A stretch of DNA of 15,901 nt from JAAYLC01 sp035654795 (GCA_035654795.1 DASRWC010000043.1:1-15901); one strand, 5' to 3'; shown: positions 6,754 to 14,773, counted from the stretch's first letter. Program-made: numbers and translations. The notes: generated by a model not told the origin, from the letters alone.

Positions 6754-8142
6754 ATGAGAAAGTTTCAAAATATCAAAATCCTTAGCTTCCTGTTTTTAAT
6801 AGGATTGATCGCTACTTCCTGCGTGCATGATGATGATTATAGCGTGCCGGATATCAATATGGAAGAGCCAAACGTGACAGTGAACACTGATATAGCTACT
6901 GTTAAAGGAATGTATCGTGGATTTGAACCTGTACGTATAGAATCCGGAGACGGATCAAACAGAGAAATGTATCTTGAAGGTTATGTAATTTCTGATGACG
7001 AGAGCGGAAATATCTTTAAACAATTGTTTATCCAGAACGCTCCGGAAAATCCATCAGCGGGGGTGGTAATATCTACACAGGCCACAGATATGTACACCAA
7101 ATATGGACCGGGACAAAAAATATACTTCAGAGTAGATGGACTCTATATCGGTGAGTATGCAGGTCTCCCAACAATTGGAATCCGCCAAGGAACCGATGTG
7201 GGGCGAATTGAAATCGATGATTTCGAAAGCAGAATCCTACGCTCTACAACAAAAACCGAAATCGTACCAACAACAATAACCTTAGGTAGCGTAAACGATG
7301 AATCAAAATTGGCAACCCTTGTGAAATTTGAAGGAGTACAGTTTCCTGATAACCTCCTTGGGCAGTATTATGGAAACCTTGACAATACCTTCAGCGTAAA
7401 CCGTAAAATCGAAGATTGCGATGGAAGAAGCGTAATTCTTAGAAACAGCGGATATGCCGATTTCAAAAACTACCCATTGCCAACAGGAAACGGAAGCCTT
7501 ACTGCTATCTTAAGTGTATTCGGTAACGATGCACAATTGATGATTAGAGACCCGAGAGATGTACAAATGAACGAGCCTCGTTGCGGAGATGATGGAGGAG
7601 ATCCTGAGCCACCTTCCACAGACGCAACTCTGGTGTTTGCCGGTGCCGACTTTGAAGATTGGAATGCGTTCATCGGTGGTCTGAATCAATTCGGGATAAA
7701 ATCGTATGCTACACAATCTCTCGGAACAGGAGTGGACAACACCGCTTCCTTGAATATTGCTACTACCCCGACCACTACAGATGGAAACGATTATGTGTTT
7801 ACCGCAAATGCCATTGCAGGGTTGCCAAACCAATACAGCAAAATTACCTTCTACATGAAAGGTTCATCAAGCAAATCGGTTTCTCTGAATGTGTACAAAA
7901 CAGATGGTGAATATTATAAATTTAATCTAGGAGATTTATCTTCATCTGCAACCATTGTTTCAGCTGAAAACAACCAGTATAACGGAACAATCAACACAGG
8001 CGGAAACTGGGTGCAAGTTACCCTGGATCTTGGAGGTCTGCCGGGAGTGAATGTAACTGCCGTAGGTCAGAATATCTTTGCATTGAAGATAGGCAAGAAT
8101 GCCGATTACGATTTGCATTTCGATAACTTCACCATCGAATAG
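6754..8142 (+). CDS. DUF5689-type surface lipoprotein, partner of the receptor
   Basis: The 462-residue protein has a lipoprotein signal (MRKFQNIKILSFLFLIGLIATSC) with lipid-anchored Cys23. CVHDDDY follows, and acidic residues just after the Cys fit the lipoprotein export signal that sends Bacteroidota lipoproteins to the cell surface. Residues about 40-280 match my memory of DUF5689 (start near TDIATVKGMY, then LEGYVISDDESGNIFKQLFI and LMIRDPRDVQM near the end). The EGYVIS/KQLFIQ strands resemble OB-fold modules seen in extracellular nucleases, but that link is an inference. After a Pro/Asp/Gly linker (about 280-290) comes a second beta-sandwich (about 295-462) with FAGADFEDW, KITFYMKG, WVQVTLDL and a final LHFDNFTIE, as in carbohydrate-binding or choice-of-anchor-like domains. 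It probably acts as the substrate-binding lid for the receptor, in the place SusD usually takes. Confidence 0.85.
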   Translation: MRKFQNIKILSFLFLIGLIATSCVHDDDYSVPDINMEEPNVTVNTDIATVKGMYRGFEPVRIESGDGSNREMYLEGYVISDDESGNIFKQLFIQNAPENPSAGVVISTQATDMYTKYGPGQKIYFRVDGLYIGEYAGLPTIGIRQGTDVGRIEIDDFESRILRSTTKTEIVPTTITLGSVNDESKLATLVKFEGVQFPDNLLGQYYGNLDNTFSVNRKIEDCDGRSVILRNSGYADFKNYPLPTGNGSLTAILSVFGNDAQLMIRDPRDVQMNEPRCGDDGGDPEPPSTDATLVFAGADFEDWNAFIGGLNQFGIKSYATQSLGTGVDNTASLNIATTPTTTDGNDYVFTANAIAGLPNQYSKITFYMKGSSSKSVSLNVYKTDGEYYKFNLGDLSSSATIVSAENNQYNGTINTGGNWVQVTLDLGGLPGVNVTAVGQNIFALKIGKNADYDLHFDNFTIE

Positions 8143-8176
8143 AAAAAGAATATCTGTAAAACATCTTGAGAATCTT

Positions 8177-8202
8177 AAACGCCCTGCCTTCAGGGCGTTT
8201 TT
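8177..8202 (+). terminator. Rho-independent terminator of the receptor operon
   Basis: AAACGCCCTG (8177-8186) and CAGGGCGTTT (8191-8200) form a perfect 10-bp stem with a CCTT loop and further T. It starts 34 bases after the lipoprotein stop. Confidence 0.92.
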
Positions 8203-8290
8203 GCTGGTGCTAAGATAGAAGCATCTCAACTTGAAGAAGCTGTCTTATCAAAACTCAAACTTACACTCAGAAAAGAATAAGAGGAATTAC

Positions 8291-8298
8291 TACCTTTG
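8291..8298 (+). promoter_or_regulatory. -7 element of the pyrophosphatase gene
   Basis: TACCTTTG matches TAnnTTTG, 48 bases before the ATG at 8347. No TTG lies at the usual -33 distance. Confidence 0.5.
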
Positions 8299-8346
8299 CC
8301 GCCCCTAAAGTTTGAGTGATCAATCATCTTTTAATTGAATAAAATT

Positions 8347-8865
8347 ATGCCAACAACTTTTGACGTGTTAATCGAAATACCAAAAGGTAGCCGAAATAAG
8401 TATGAATACGATTTTGAACTTCACAAAATCAGGTTTGACCGAATGCTCTTTAGCAGTATGATGTATCCGACAGATTATGGTTTTATCCCCGATACCCTCG
8501 CACAAGACGGAGACCCTCTTGATGTGCTGGTTTTGGGACACGAACCCACATTTCCCATGTGTGTTATGGAAGTAAAACCTATTGGCGTATTTCATATGGC
8601 AGATGAAAAAGGACCCGACGAAAAGATCATTTGCGTACCTATGTCAGATCCGATATGGAATTCACTAAATGATCTGGAAGATTTAAACCCTCACCTTATT
8701 AAAGAAATAGAGCACTTCTTTAAAGTATATAAAGATCTGGAAAAAAAGAAAGTTGATGTTGGCGGTTGGGGAGATGCCGGAGAAGCGCTGCAAATCGTAA
8801 GAGCATGCATAGACAGGTACAAAAACTCTCCCGAATTCTTCGGTAAGTTCGGAATCAGATTCTGA
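8347..8865 (+). CDS. ppa: Inorganic pyrophosphatase, soluble family I
   Basis: This cytoplasmic enzyme hydrolyses pyrophosphate to two phosphates and so pulls biosynthetic reactions forward. The 172-residue length fits bacterial family I enzymes. The active-site pieces are all present: IPKGSRNKYEYD (11-22), MYPTDYGFIPDTL (39-51), and the signature DGDPLDV (54-60), whose three Asp correspond to E. coli Asp65, Asp67 and Asp70. Asp86 and Asp91 in DEKGPDEK correspond to Asp97 and Asp102. The C-terminal helix region has FFKVYKDLEKKKVDVGGW. I start it at the ATG at 8347. An in-frame TTG at 8335 would add MNKI but has no family support. It lies between its own promoter and terminator, so it is a separate housekeeping unit rather than part of the receptor operon. 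Confidence 0.97.
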   Translation: MPTTFDVLIEIPKGSRNKYEYDFELHKIRFDRMLFSSMMYPTDYGFIPDTLAQDGDPLDVLVLGHEPTFPMCVMEVKPIGVFHMADEKGPDEKIICVPMSDPIWNSLNDLEDLNPHLIKEIEHFFKVYKDLEKKKVDVGGWGDAGEALQIVRACIDRYKNSPEFFGKFGIRF

Positions 8866-8888
8866 TTGTTGATTCATATTCTTTTTAT

Positions 8889-8915
8889 AAAAGCTGCCTT
8901 CTCGGCGGCTTTTTT
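8889..8915 (+). terminator. Rho-independent terminator
   Basis: AAAAGCTGCC (8889-8898) pairs with GGCGGCTTTT (8904-8913), with one U-G pair and a 5-base loop, followed by more T. It lies 23 bases after the pyrophosphatase stop. Confidence 0.9.
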
Positions 8916-8977
8916 ATTTGAACCCGTCCCCATAAAGGTGGGTTTGTTTCTTCAAAAAATTCCCGCTATTATTTCTT

Positions 8978-8985
8978 TATCTTTG
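8978..8985 (+). promoter_or_regulatory. Candidate -7 element for the 9147 gene
   Basis: TATCTTTG is an exact TAnnTTTG. It would give a long leader of about 155 bases before the ATG at 9147. A weaker candidate, TACTTTTA (9071-9078), lies closer. The true start is unresolved. Confidence 0.45.
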
Positions 8986-9081
8986 TAAAAAGAAAGAAAT
9001 TATATCAATAAATTACGCAATAGACATAAGCAAATACAATATTTTGGCGCCCTAATTAAAAAGCTTGTGGTACTTTTACCC

Positions 9082-9103
9082 TCCAAATTTGGAAGCAGCT
9101 TCC
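9082..9103. promoter_or_regulatory. Two overlapping palindromes upstream of the 9147 gene
   Basis: TCCAAATTTGGA (9082-9093) is a perfect 12-bp palindrome. GGAAGCAGCTTCC (9091-9103) is a second one with a single central base, sharing GGA with the first. With no room for RNA loops, these look more like protein-binding sites on DNA than a leader hairpin. The function is unknown. Confidence 0.35.
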
Positions 9104-9146
9104 CCACCTTTTCCAATGGGTAAACAATAATTTCAATTTTAACATT

Positions 9147-12100
9147 ATGAAGCAATTACTACTCCGTAACTTGATCCTTACAGGTCTGTTTGCTATGCTC
9201 TTCATCCAATCGGGTTTTTGCCAGTACAACCCAACAGATGCGGCATTAGATTTTAACGTGTTTCTTGAAAACAATGCTACCCTGAAATCTAATGAATCTG
9301 AAGGTCCTGTCGCTATTGGAGGAGATCTTACAGTTGGAGGAAATTATCAGGTAAATATTCATAATTACGGAACATTCCAAGTGGGCGGACTTAAAATAGG
9401 CCTCCTTGTAGGTGGAAAGGTTTTCTATAATTCCGGGATTTTGCGAGTCAATGAAAGACGTTACGTAAAATTAGGAGTGAATGACGGCTCTTCAACAGTA
9501 TGGTATAGAGACCCGAATAACGCCACACCGCCAATACGAATTACTCCCGGCCCCTTTAACGCATCCTCAGCAATTCATTTGCAAGTAGGATCAAATGATC
9601 TCGGAGTCAGTGCATCAAATAATCCCGTGTTCCAAGGTGGGCTGATTAATTTTACCGATGCATTCCGAAACTTACGAAATGCTTCTACAGATATCGCACA
9701 ATGTGCCGCAAATGCACACATCACCAATCCAAACGGAAATGTGATACCACTACCGCACAATACGCTGCCAAACCAGATTAAAATCCAACTTCAAAACGGA
9801 GTGAACGTATTCAATATCTCCGGAAGCGACCTAAGTAGAATAGCAGAACTTACCTATGTCAATAAACCCAGCGCAACTCGTGTGCTTGTAATCAACGTAG
9901 ATGCCCCCGGAACGTTCAACTGGAAGGTGTGGAACCAACCGGGAATTGGTTTTTCCGACACTTCTTATATCATCTATAACTTCTATAATACCACCCAACT
10001 CAATATCGTGAGCGGAGCCACAATAGAAGGAACCGTATTCGCTCCCTATGCCCATATTGACAAAACAGGACATAACTCAAATATCCAAGGACAGGTAATT
10101 GCTAAATCCCTCATTCAAACCGGAGGCGAAATCCACTACGGGAAATTCCAAGGCTTTGTTGGAAATTGTGGACCTGCCACACCCCCTACACAACCGGTTG
10201 CTAATTTTCAGGTAAATAAAGACAAACAATGCTTTGTAGGTAACAGCTTCGTCTTTACCGATACCTCAACAGATGCAGATTCTTATTTGTGGGATTTTGG
10301 GGATGGCACAACTAGTACAAACCAAAATCCGGTGATGTCTTTTACCGCACCGGGAGATTATACTGTAACACTGACCGCCACCAATGCGCACGGATCGGAT
10401 TCCAAGACCATGGCAGTAAAAGTTTATAGTCCGGTGCACCCCATAGTCGCAGTAACAGGAAGTGTGCCGGGTACAGGATCTGTTACTAAAGAAATTACGC
10501 TTACAAATAGTACAGACTTTCAGACCTTCTCCTGGATACTTCCCGGAACCACTACAGAGGTATATCATGATCAGAATACCATTACCATAGAATTCACGAC
10601 TGCAGGTTATTATGAGCTTAAAGTTGTGACTAAAGATAACAACGGATGCGACGGAATGGCTATATTTCCCATCGTTATAGATTCGGGAGAAGTGAGTACA
10701 GGAAATGGAGGAGGAGTGGAAAGCCATAGCCTGGGAGACGCCATTTCCAAAATTAATCTTCAACGCAAAAAGAATAGCATTCCCACCCATTTTAATGTAG
10801 AAAAGGCAGAAAAGTTTGAGAAACTTTCTTCCACTTCCGCCGGTGCTGCACAGAGGGGAGCGGGACAGACACTACTCGAGATGTTCCCTACACAACTAAT
10901 CCCCGGAGATGCAGCACATATTAGTTCACCCACCGATATTCTGGATTATACCATTGCAAAAGAAGTGCTGAGCGTTGATTTTGTTTACCAAGGTCAAACA
11001 AAAGGAGTGGTACTGGGTATTCGTACGGAAGACCGAGTCTATAACCATACAAAAGCATCTTGTGACCGCCTTAGAGGAGCAGAAGTATTGGCGGTAATGC
11101 CGGTAAAATTGCAAGAATATGATTTCTTAATGCAGGCCATAAAGCAAAGAGATGGAAAAATAGAATATGCAATCTCCTTCGCAATTGGAAAGAACGAAAA
11201 TCAGGATAATTATAGCCTGCAATCCAACTGGTTCGTAAATGATTACACAGCCGCTGATCAAGTGTATAATTTCCAGGCTTGGTCAACCAATCCTGAAAAT
11301 ACACGCAAACTGGTGACAGATATCCTACGTAACCTTAATGATTATACAGGTGTGGAACAAAATGAAATCCAAAAACTGCCAAAAACCTTCGTGTCTAAGA
11401 TTGATCGGGAAGGGGAAGAGCTGATTCTGAAATTAAAAAGTCAGGATGCTTTCGAAACTGTTGAACTGGTTATGGAACAAAACACCACCGAAACCAATGG
11501 TTATGCACAACGATACCTCCCGCTCAATTCGCAACCGGAACAAATCGTAAAAGTTGCAGTTGGAGATGCGTACGAATTTGACGGAGTTGTACTGGTCAAC
11601 AATGAAGTTCAAGATGCATTCTATCACGCTGACGGAAATTGGGGATTGGATTTTGATGCGACTTACACCATAATTGAAAACTACACCGTGTATAATAACC
11701 CGGATAGAATCTATGTGCCCGATGAAAAAGCTGTTCACCGAAATGTGCAGGTACAAGCGCATAGCGAATACGATTATTTGACCCTATACAAATCTCTATT
11801 GCCTGGCGGATTGTCAGATGATTATTCAGAGTATAACTTCATCTCCTTTACAGCAAAAGGAAGTGGATGGCTGGATGTGGCATTGATAAAATCTTCAGTT
11901 TTGGAATGGAGTAATCAATTTAAGGTAACTATAGATGTAGGTAATGAAGAAAACACCTATTTCATTCCGTTTGATGTATTCAAATCAGCCGGGTCTCAAA
12001 ACAAACTCTCAGCCAATGATCTGACCATGCTCACCTTCACCTTTTTGCCTGCAGAAGCTCAGACAAATGATTTGGACCTTGTAATAAGCGATGTGAAGTT

Positions 12101-12401
12101 TACTAAAACAGCACCGGAAGGATATGAGAGCGGACTTATAATGATGGAGAATCAGTTTGTAGTATATCCCAACCCTTCAAAAGGAATGCTGAATACCATC
12201 CTTTACAGCAAAGAAAACACAATCGCAGAAATGATGCTCTACGACATGACAGGAAGAGTGGTTCATGCCGAAAATATACCTTTGTCTAAAGGAAGAAATG
12301 AAATAAGTCAGACCTTCGAAGTGCCGTCCGGAATATATTTCTTAAAAATCGAAAATAACAACACCCGCTTTGGTACATCCAAAATAATTATAGGAAATTA
12401 A
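9147..12401 (+). CDS. Choice-of-anchor A / PKD-domain surface protein with T9SS sorting domain
   Basis: The 1084-residue secreted protein begins with a signal peptide (MKQLLLRNLILTGLFAMLFIQSGFCQ). Residues about 30-342 form a choice-of-anchor A domain (DFNVFLENNATL, GPVAIGGDLTVGGNY near the start, IEGTVFAPYAHID and GEIHYGKFQGFVGNC near the end). A PKD domain follows (about 350-430; YLWDFGDGTTSTNQNP, GDYTVTLTATN), then a second weaker PKD/Ig-like unit (about 432-512; FSWILPGTT, GYYELKVVT). Residues about 530-860 match no family I recognise. Residues about 870-990 (YNFISFTAKGSGWLDVALI to LDLVISDVKFTK) look like a jelly-roll carbohydrate-binding or CIA30-like module. The end (about 1015-1084; VVYPNPSKG, GIYFLKIENNN, IIIGN) is a T9SS type A domain more distant than those of the first two genes. 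Surface adhesion or matrix binding is likely, and no enzymatic motif is visible. Confidence 0.9.
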   Translation: MKQLLLRNLILTGLFAMLFIQSGFCQYNPTDAALDFNVFLENNATLKSNESEGPVAIGGDLTVGGNYQVNIHNYGTFQVGGLKIGLLVGGKVFYNSGILRVNERRYVKLGVNDGSSTVWYRDPNNATPPIRITPGPFNASSAIHLQVGSNDLGVSASNNPVFQGGLINFTDAFRNLRNASTDIAQCAANAHITNPNGNVIPLPHNTLPNQIKIQLQNGVNVFNISGSDLSRIAELTYVNKPSATRVLVINVDAPGTFNWKVWNQPGIGFSDTSYIIYNFYNTTQLNIVSGATIEGTVFAPYAHIDKTGHNSNIQGQVIAKSLIQTGGEIHYGKFQGFVGNCGPATPPTQPVANFQVNKDKQCFVGNSFVFTDTSTDADSYLWDFGDGTTSTNQNPVMSFTAPGDYTVTLTATNAHGSDSKTMAVKVYSPVHPIVAVTGSVPGTGSVTKEITLTNSTDFQTFSWILPGTTTEVYHDQNTITIEFTTAGYYELKVVTKDNNGCDGMAIFPIVIDSGEVSTGNGGGVESHSLGDAISKINLQRKKNSIPTHFNVEKAEKFEKLSSTSAGAAQRGAGQTLLEMFPTQLIPGDAAHISSPTDILDYTIAKEVLSVDFVYQGQTKGVVLGIRTEDRVYNHTKASCDRLRGAEVLAVMPVKLQEYDFLMQAIKQRDGKIEYAISFAIGKNENQDNYSLQSNWFVNDYTAADQVYNFQAWSTNPENTRKLVTDILRNLNDYTGVEQNEIQKLPKTFVSKIDREGEELILKLKSQDAFETVELVMEQNTTETNGYAQRYLPLNSQPEQIVKVAVGDAYEFDGVVLVNNEVQDAFYHADGNWGLDFDATYTIIENYTVYNNPDRIYVPDEKAVHRNVQVQAHSEYDYLTLYKSLLPGGLSDDYSEYNFISFTAKGSGWLDVALIKSSVLEWSNQFKVTIDVGNEENTYFIPFDVFKSAGSQNKLSANDLTMLTFTFLPAEAQTNDLDLVISDVKFTKTAPEGYESGLIMMENQFVVYPNPSKGMLNTILYSKENTIAEMMLYDMTGRVVHAENIPLSKGRNEISQTFEVPSGIYFLKIENNNTRFGTSKIIIGN

Positions 12402-12427
12402 TAAAGAACAATAGTAATGAAGAAGCA

Positions 12428-12456
12428 AAGCCGTCTCAATTCCTGAGGCGGTTTTT
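12428..12456 (+). terminator. Rho-independent terminator
   Basis: CCGTCTCA (12431-12438) pairs with TGAGGCGG (12444-12451), with one U-G pair and a 5-base loop. A T run follows, with further T-rich sequence to 12463. It lies 29 bases after the stop of the 9147 gene. Confidence 0.88.
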
Positions 12457-12466
12457 CTTTTTTCTC

Positions 12467-12629
12467 GTCCCTCAGGGGCTATATCTATAAAAAAGAGGAA
12501 CATCTTCTTTTACCAATATTTAATCCCTACGGGATTGAATACGTGGACAAACCAAAACGGACCATGCTATTTAGGAAGTATAAAAATATCCCGTCTAATG
12601 TCTTTCACCAATTTTAATCCCTACAAGAT
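12467..12629. repeat. REP-like short palindromic elements in the 12402-12777 gap
   Basis: A CCC-TCA-GGG hairpin core lies at 12469-12478. A perfect AATCCC-TAC-GGGATT hairpin lies at 12522-12536 within a unit starting ACCAAT at 12512. A second copy of that unit starts at 12607 (ACCAATTTTAATCCCTAC), but its right arm is changed to AAGAT, so the hairpin is lost. The two copies agree at almost all positions over about 23 bases apart from one gap and two changes. Elements of this form are, to my memory, scattered between genes in many Flavobacteriia and resemble REP sequences linked to RAYT transposases. No transposase is in the window. The rest of the gap (12630-12740) is AT-rich with nothing recognisable. 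Confidence 0.5.
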
Positions 12630-12743
12630 AAGATATCGATATTTAAAACCATACAACCCAAAACCTTCAAATTCAAATTCAATTTCATCCTCCAACCCTC
12701 CACGAATCTTAAATTAACATCAACGAAATTCCAATAAAACAGT

Positions 12744-12751
12744 TAGATTTG
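12744..12751 (+). promoter_or_regulatory. -7 element of the TPR/AraC regulator gene
   Basis: TAGATTTG matches TAnnTTTG, 26 bases before the ATG at 12778, giving a leader of about 20 bases. No clear -33 element is visible. Confidence 0.5.
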
Positions 12752-12777
12752 ATATACCAAGTTAAATTTTCATTGGA

Positions 12778-14556
12778 ATGCCATTTACTCGTTATTTGTT
12801 CAGTATTCTGTGGGTCATCTTCTTCTCGTGCTTTCTGATTTCCCAGAATAAATCATGGACTCAACAAGAAATTGACAAGTACCTATCAGGATGTGAATCC
12901 AATCTGGGAGGGGCCGATTTTCATGCTGTTTTGCCTTGCTTAGATCGCATCCGGTCCCATTTAGAGAGTACAAAATATTATGGAGGTTTAGAAAGGTACT
13001 ACGCGATTTTGATAGATTACCATATGCACAACGGAAGTCCTGAGCAAATGATTAACTCGATTGAAGAAGCGTTGTCGAAATACGGGAATCATTTCTCTGA
13101 AAAGATTAAAATGCGATTTAGTTTGTCGGAGATGCAAATTCTATTGGAGCAAAATAAATCTGAAGAAATTTTCGCGAAAGCGGAAGAATTATTTCCAAAA
13201 GTAAAAACTGGTCGGTTTCGAGCATCATTGCATGCTATCAGAGCTTCTGCTTATATGAACATAGGTAGGTATGAAGAAAGTCTGAAAGACTTCCATAAGG
13301 CTTTATCAATTTTCAAATCTGAAAATGACATTGAAAATGTGATCGTCATCTACAGTCGAATAGGATTGCTTCAGCAGCAGCTTGAAGAATATGACAAGGC
13401 TCTGGAGTTTTTGAACATGGCTTACGATTATTCAGTTGAATTGGGAGAAGAGGTAAATCTCGCTCTTGCTCACACGAATCTGGGGGTTATCTATTTGGAT
13501 ATAGGAAATGTTGATGCGGCTATTGAAAATTTCTTAAAGGCAAGAGACTTTTCAAAAAGAACAGATAATCAAATAGACGAAGCAAGATTACTATTGAATT
13601 TAGGAGATGCCTATGCTTCAAAAAATGATTATAAAACAGCTTTAGATTATTTTGATAAATCTTTGCAAATATCTAAAAATCAGAATATTCACTTGGGGAT
13701 TCTGTACAATTACAGAAGCCTCGGAAGGGTTTTTACTGAACTGGGAGAGTATAAAAAAGCAGTGACCAGTTTGGATAGTGCCATGGTTTATGCACGCAAA
13801 TTGAAAATGCCAAAATTGGAGGCAGATATTTTGCTAGCCTCTTACAAGTTACACAGGAGAATGGCATCCTATCAACAAGCTTTGGATTATTACATACAAA
13901 GCGATAGCTTGAATAATATTTTGTTATCAGAAGATAAAAAAAAGTCTATCGCTGACCTAGAGCTTAAGTATCAGTCTGAGTTAAAGAAAGAAGAACTGGA
14001 AAAAGTTCAATTGGAATTGGATAATAAACGGGCTCAGAATAAGACCTTACGTATAGGAATCTTTTCGGTGCTTACTGCTTTTGGAGCTGTAGGATTTTTC
14101 ATGTTTTATCGTAATCGGAATTTACGCAGGCTCTATGACCGAAATATAGAATTGTTGCAAACCGTAAATTATTACAAAATAAGCCCGGATACAACAGACG
14201 ATCGTGAGCAGTTGAAGAAGATTTTTGACCGACTGATGGTTTTGATCAACCAGAATAAAATCTATAAAGATCCGTATTTAAGTATAAAAGATGTTGCCTG
14301 CAAATTAGAAACCAACGAGAAATATGTCTCTTCAGCCATTTCAAAATATGCAAATATGAATTATAATAATTTCATCAACTTCCATCGGATTAATGAAGCG
14401 AAAGAACTTATTTATTCTAGGGAGACAGCCAATATGAATGAAATCATGAAAGCAAGCGGCTTCAATTCCAGAACACCTTTCTACAATGCTTTCAAAAATT
14501 TTACCGGACTTTCACCTATTCAATTTAAGAACATGAAGCACGAAGTCGTTTCTTAA
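12778..14556 (+). CDS. Membrane-spanning TPR sensor with AraC-type DNA-binding domain
   Basis: The 592-residue protein has an N-terminal hydrophobic signal (RYLFSILWVIFFSCFLIS). A helical region with about six tetratricopeptide repeats follows (about 140-385; for example LGVIYLDIGNVDAAIENFLKA and LGDAYASKNDYKTALDYFDK). Then come a charged coiled coil (about 388-422; KSIADLELKYQSELKKEELEK), one membrane segment (about 425-445; IGIFSVLTAFGAVGFFMFY) and, after a linker, a C-terminal AraC-type double helix-turn-helix (about 497-588; SIKDVACKLETNEKYVSSAI, RINEAKELI, IMKASGFNSRTPFYNAFKNF, TGLSPIQFK). This architecture places the TPRs in the periplasm and the DNA-binding part in the cytoplasm, a one-component regulator common in Flavobacteriia. 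The signal it senses is not known. It lies on the same strand 217 bases upstream of the BspA-type gene, which may be its target. Confidence 0.92.
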   Translation: MPFTRYLFSILWVIFFSCFLISQNKSWTQQEIDKYLSGCESNLGGADFHAVLPCLDRIRSHLESTKYYGGLERYYAILIDYHMHNGSPEQMINSIEEALSKYGNHFSEKIKMRFSLSEMQILLEQNKSEEIFAKAEELFPKVKTGRFRASLHAIRASAYMNIGRYEESLKDFHKALSIFKSENDIENVIVIYSRIGLLQQQLEEYDKALEFLNMAYDYSVELGEEVNLALAHTNLGVIYLDIGNVDAAIENFLKARDFSKRTDNQIDEARLLLNLGDAYASKNDYKTALDYFDKSLQISKNQNIHLGILYNYRSLGRVFTELGEYKKAVTSLDSAMVYARKLKMPKLEADILLASYKLHRRMASYQQALDYYIQSDSLNNILLSEDKKKSIADLELKYQSELKKEELEKVQLELDNKRAQNKTLRIGIFSVLTAFGAVGFFMFYRNRNLRRLYDRNIELLQTVNYYKISPDTTDDREQLKKIFDRLMVLINQNKIYKDPYLSIKDVACKLETNEKYVSSAISKYANMNYNNFINFHRINEAKELIYSRETANMNEIMKASGFNSRTPFYNAFKNFTGLSPIQFKNMKHEVVS

Positions 14557-14631
14557 TAAACCATTTTTTGAAGACAAAGACCATTGTTTATTCTCTTACT
14601 AAAAATCCTAAACCGAATCTCTGACGTTGTT

Positions 14632-14660
14632 TGTCACCCAGCAGAATGCATCTGTAACCC
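14632..14660 (+). promoter_or_regulatory. Direct repeat spaced 21 bp, candidate regulator-binding site
   Basis: TGTCACCC (14632-14639) and TGTAACCC (14653-14660) differ at one base, and their starts are exactly 21 bp apart, two helical turns. AraC-type proteins often bind direct half-sites at such spacing. The site lies between the AraC-type gene and the BspA-type gene, about 75 bases before a degenerate -7 (AAACTTTG, 14735-14742). The rest of the 14557-14773 gap shows no clear terminator. Confidence 0.3.
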
Positions 14661-14773
14661 CTGTGTTTTCTGAAAAAAGTACAATTTTTCTGATTAAAGA
14701 ACATTTGTTTTTAGTGGTTTTTTAGGTTGTTTCTAAACTTTGGCATATGTTAACCAAATTAACAAAACAACCT

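Noticed and set aside
8335..8346. TTG start for the pyrophosphatase
   Set aside because: The ATG at 8347 gives the usual family N terminus, and the four extra residues have no support.
2785..8865. Pyrophosphatase as a member of the receptor operon
   Set aside because: A strong perfect-stem terminator at 8177-8202 and a separate -7 element at 8291-8298 split them; adjacency is likely incidental.
8921..8944. Hairpin AACCCGTC/GGTGGGTT after the pyrophosphatase terminator
   Set aside because: It needs two G-U pairs and has no T run. It could be a weak REP-like relic, but there is too little to call it.
10266..10790. 174-residue open frame on the minus strand
   Set aside because: It lies wholly inside the well-supported 9147-12401 gene, is rich in Cys, Ser and His as frame shadows often are, and has no domain pattern.
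12535..12717. 60-residue open frame on the plus strand in the gap before the regulator gene
   Set aside because: It runs through the REP-like repeats and a low-complexity Asn/Ser/Pro-rich end, has no promoter of its own and no recognisable protein pattern.
14555..14592. Possible terminator after the regulator gene
   Set aside because: The AATAAAC/GTTTATT stem is AT-only apart from one pair, has a mismatch and a large loop, overlaps the stop codon and has no T run after it.
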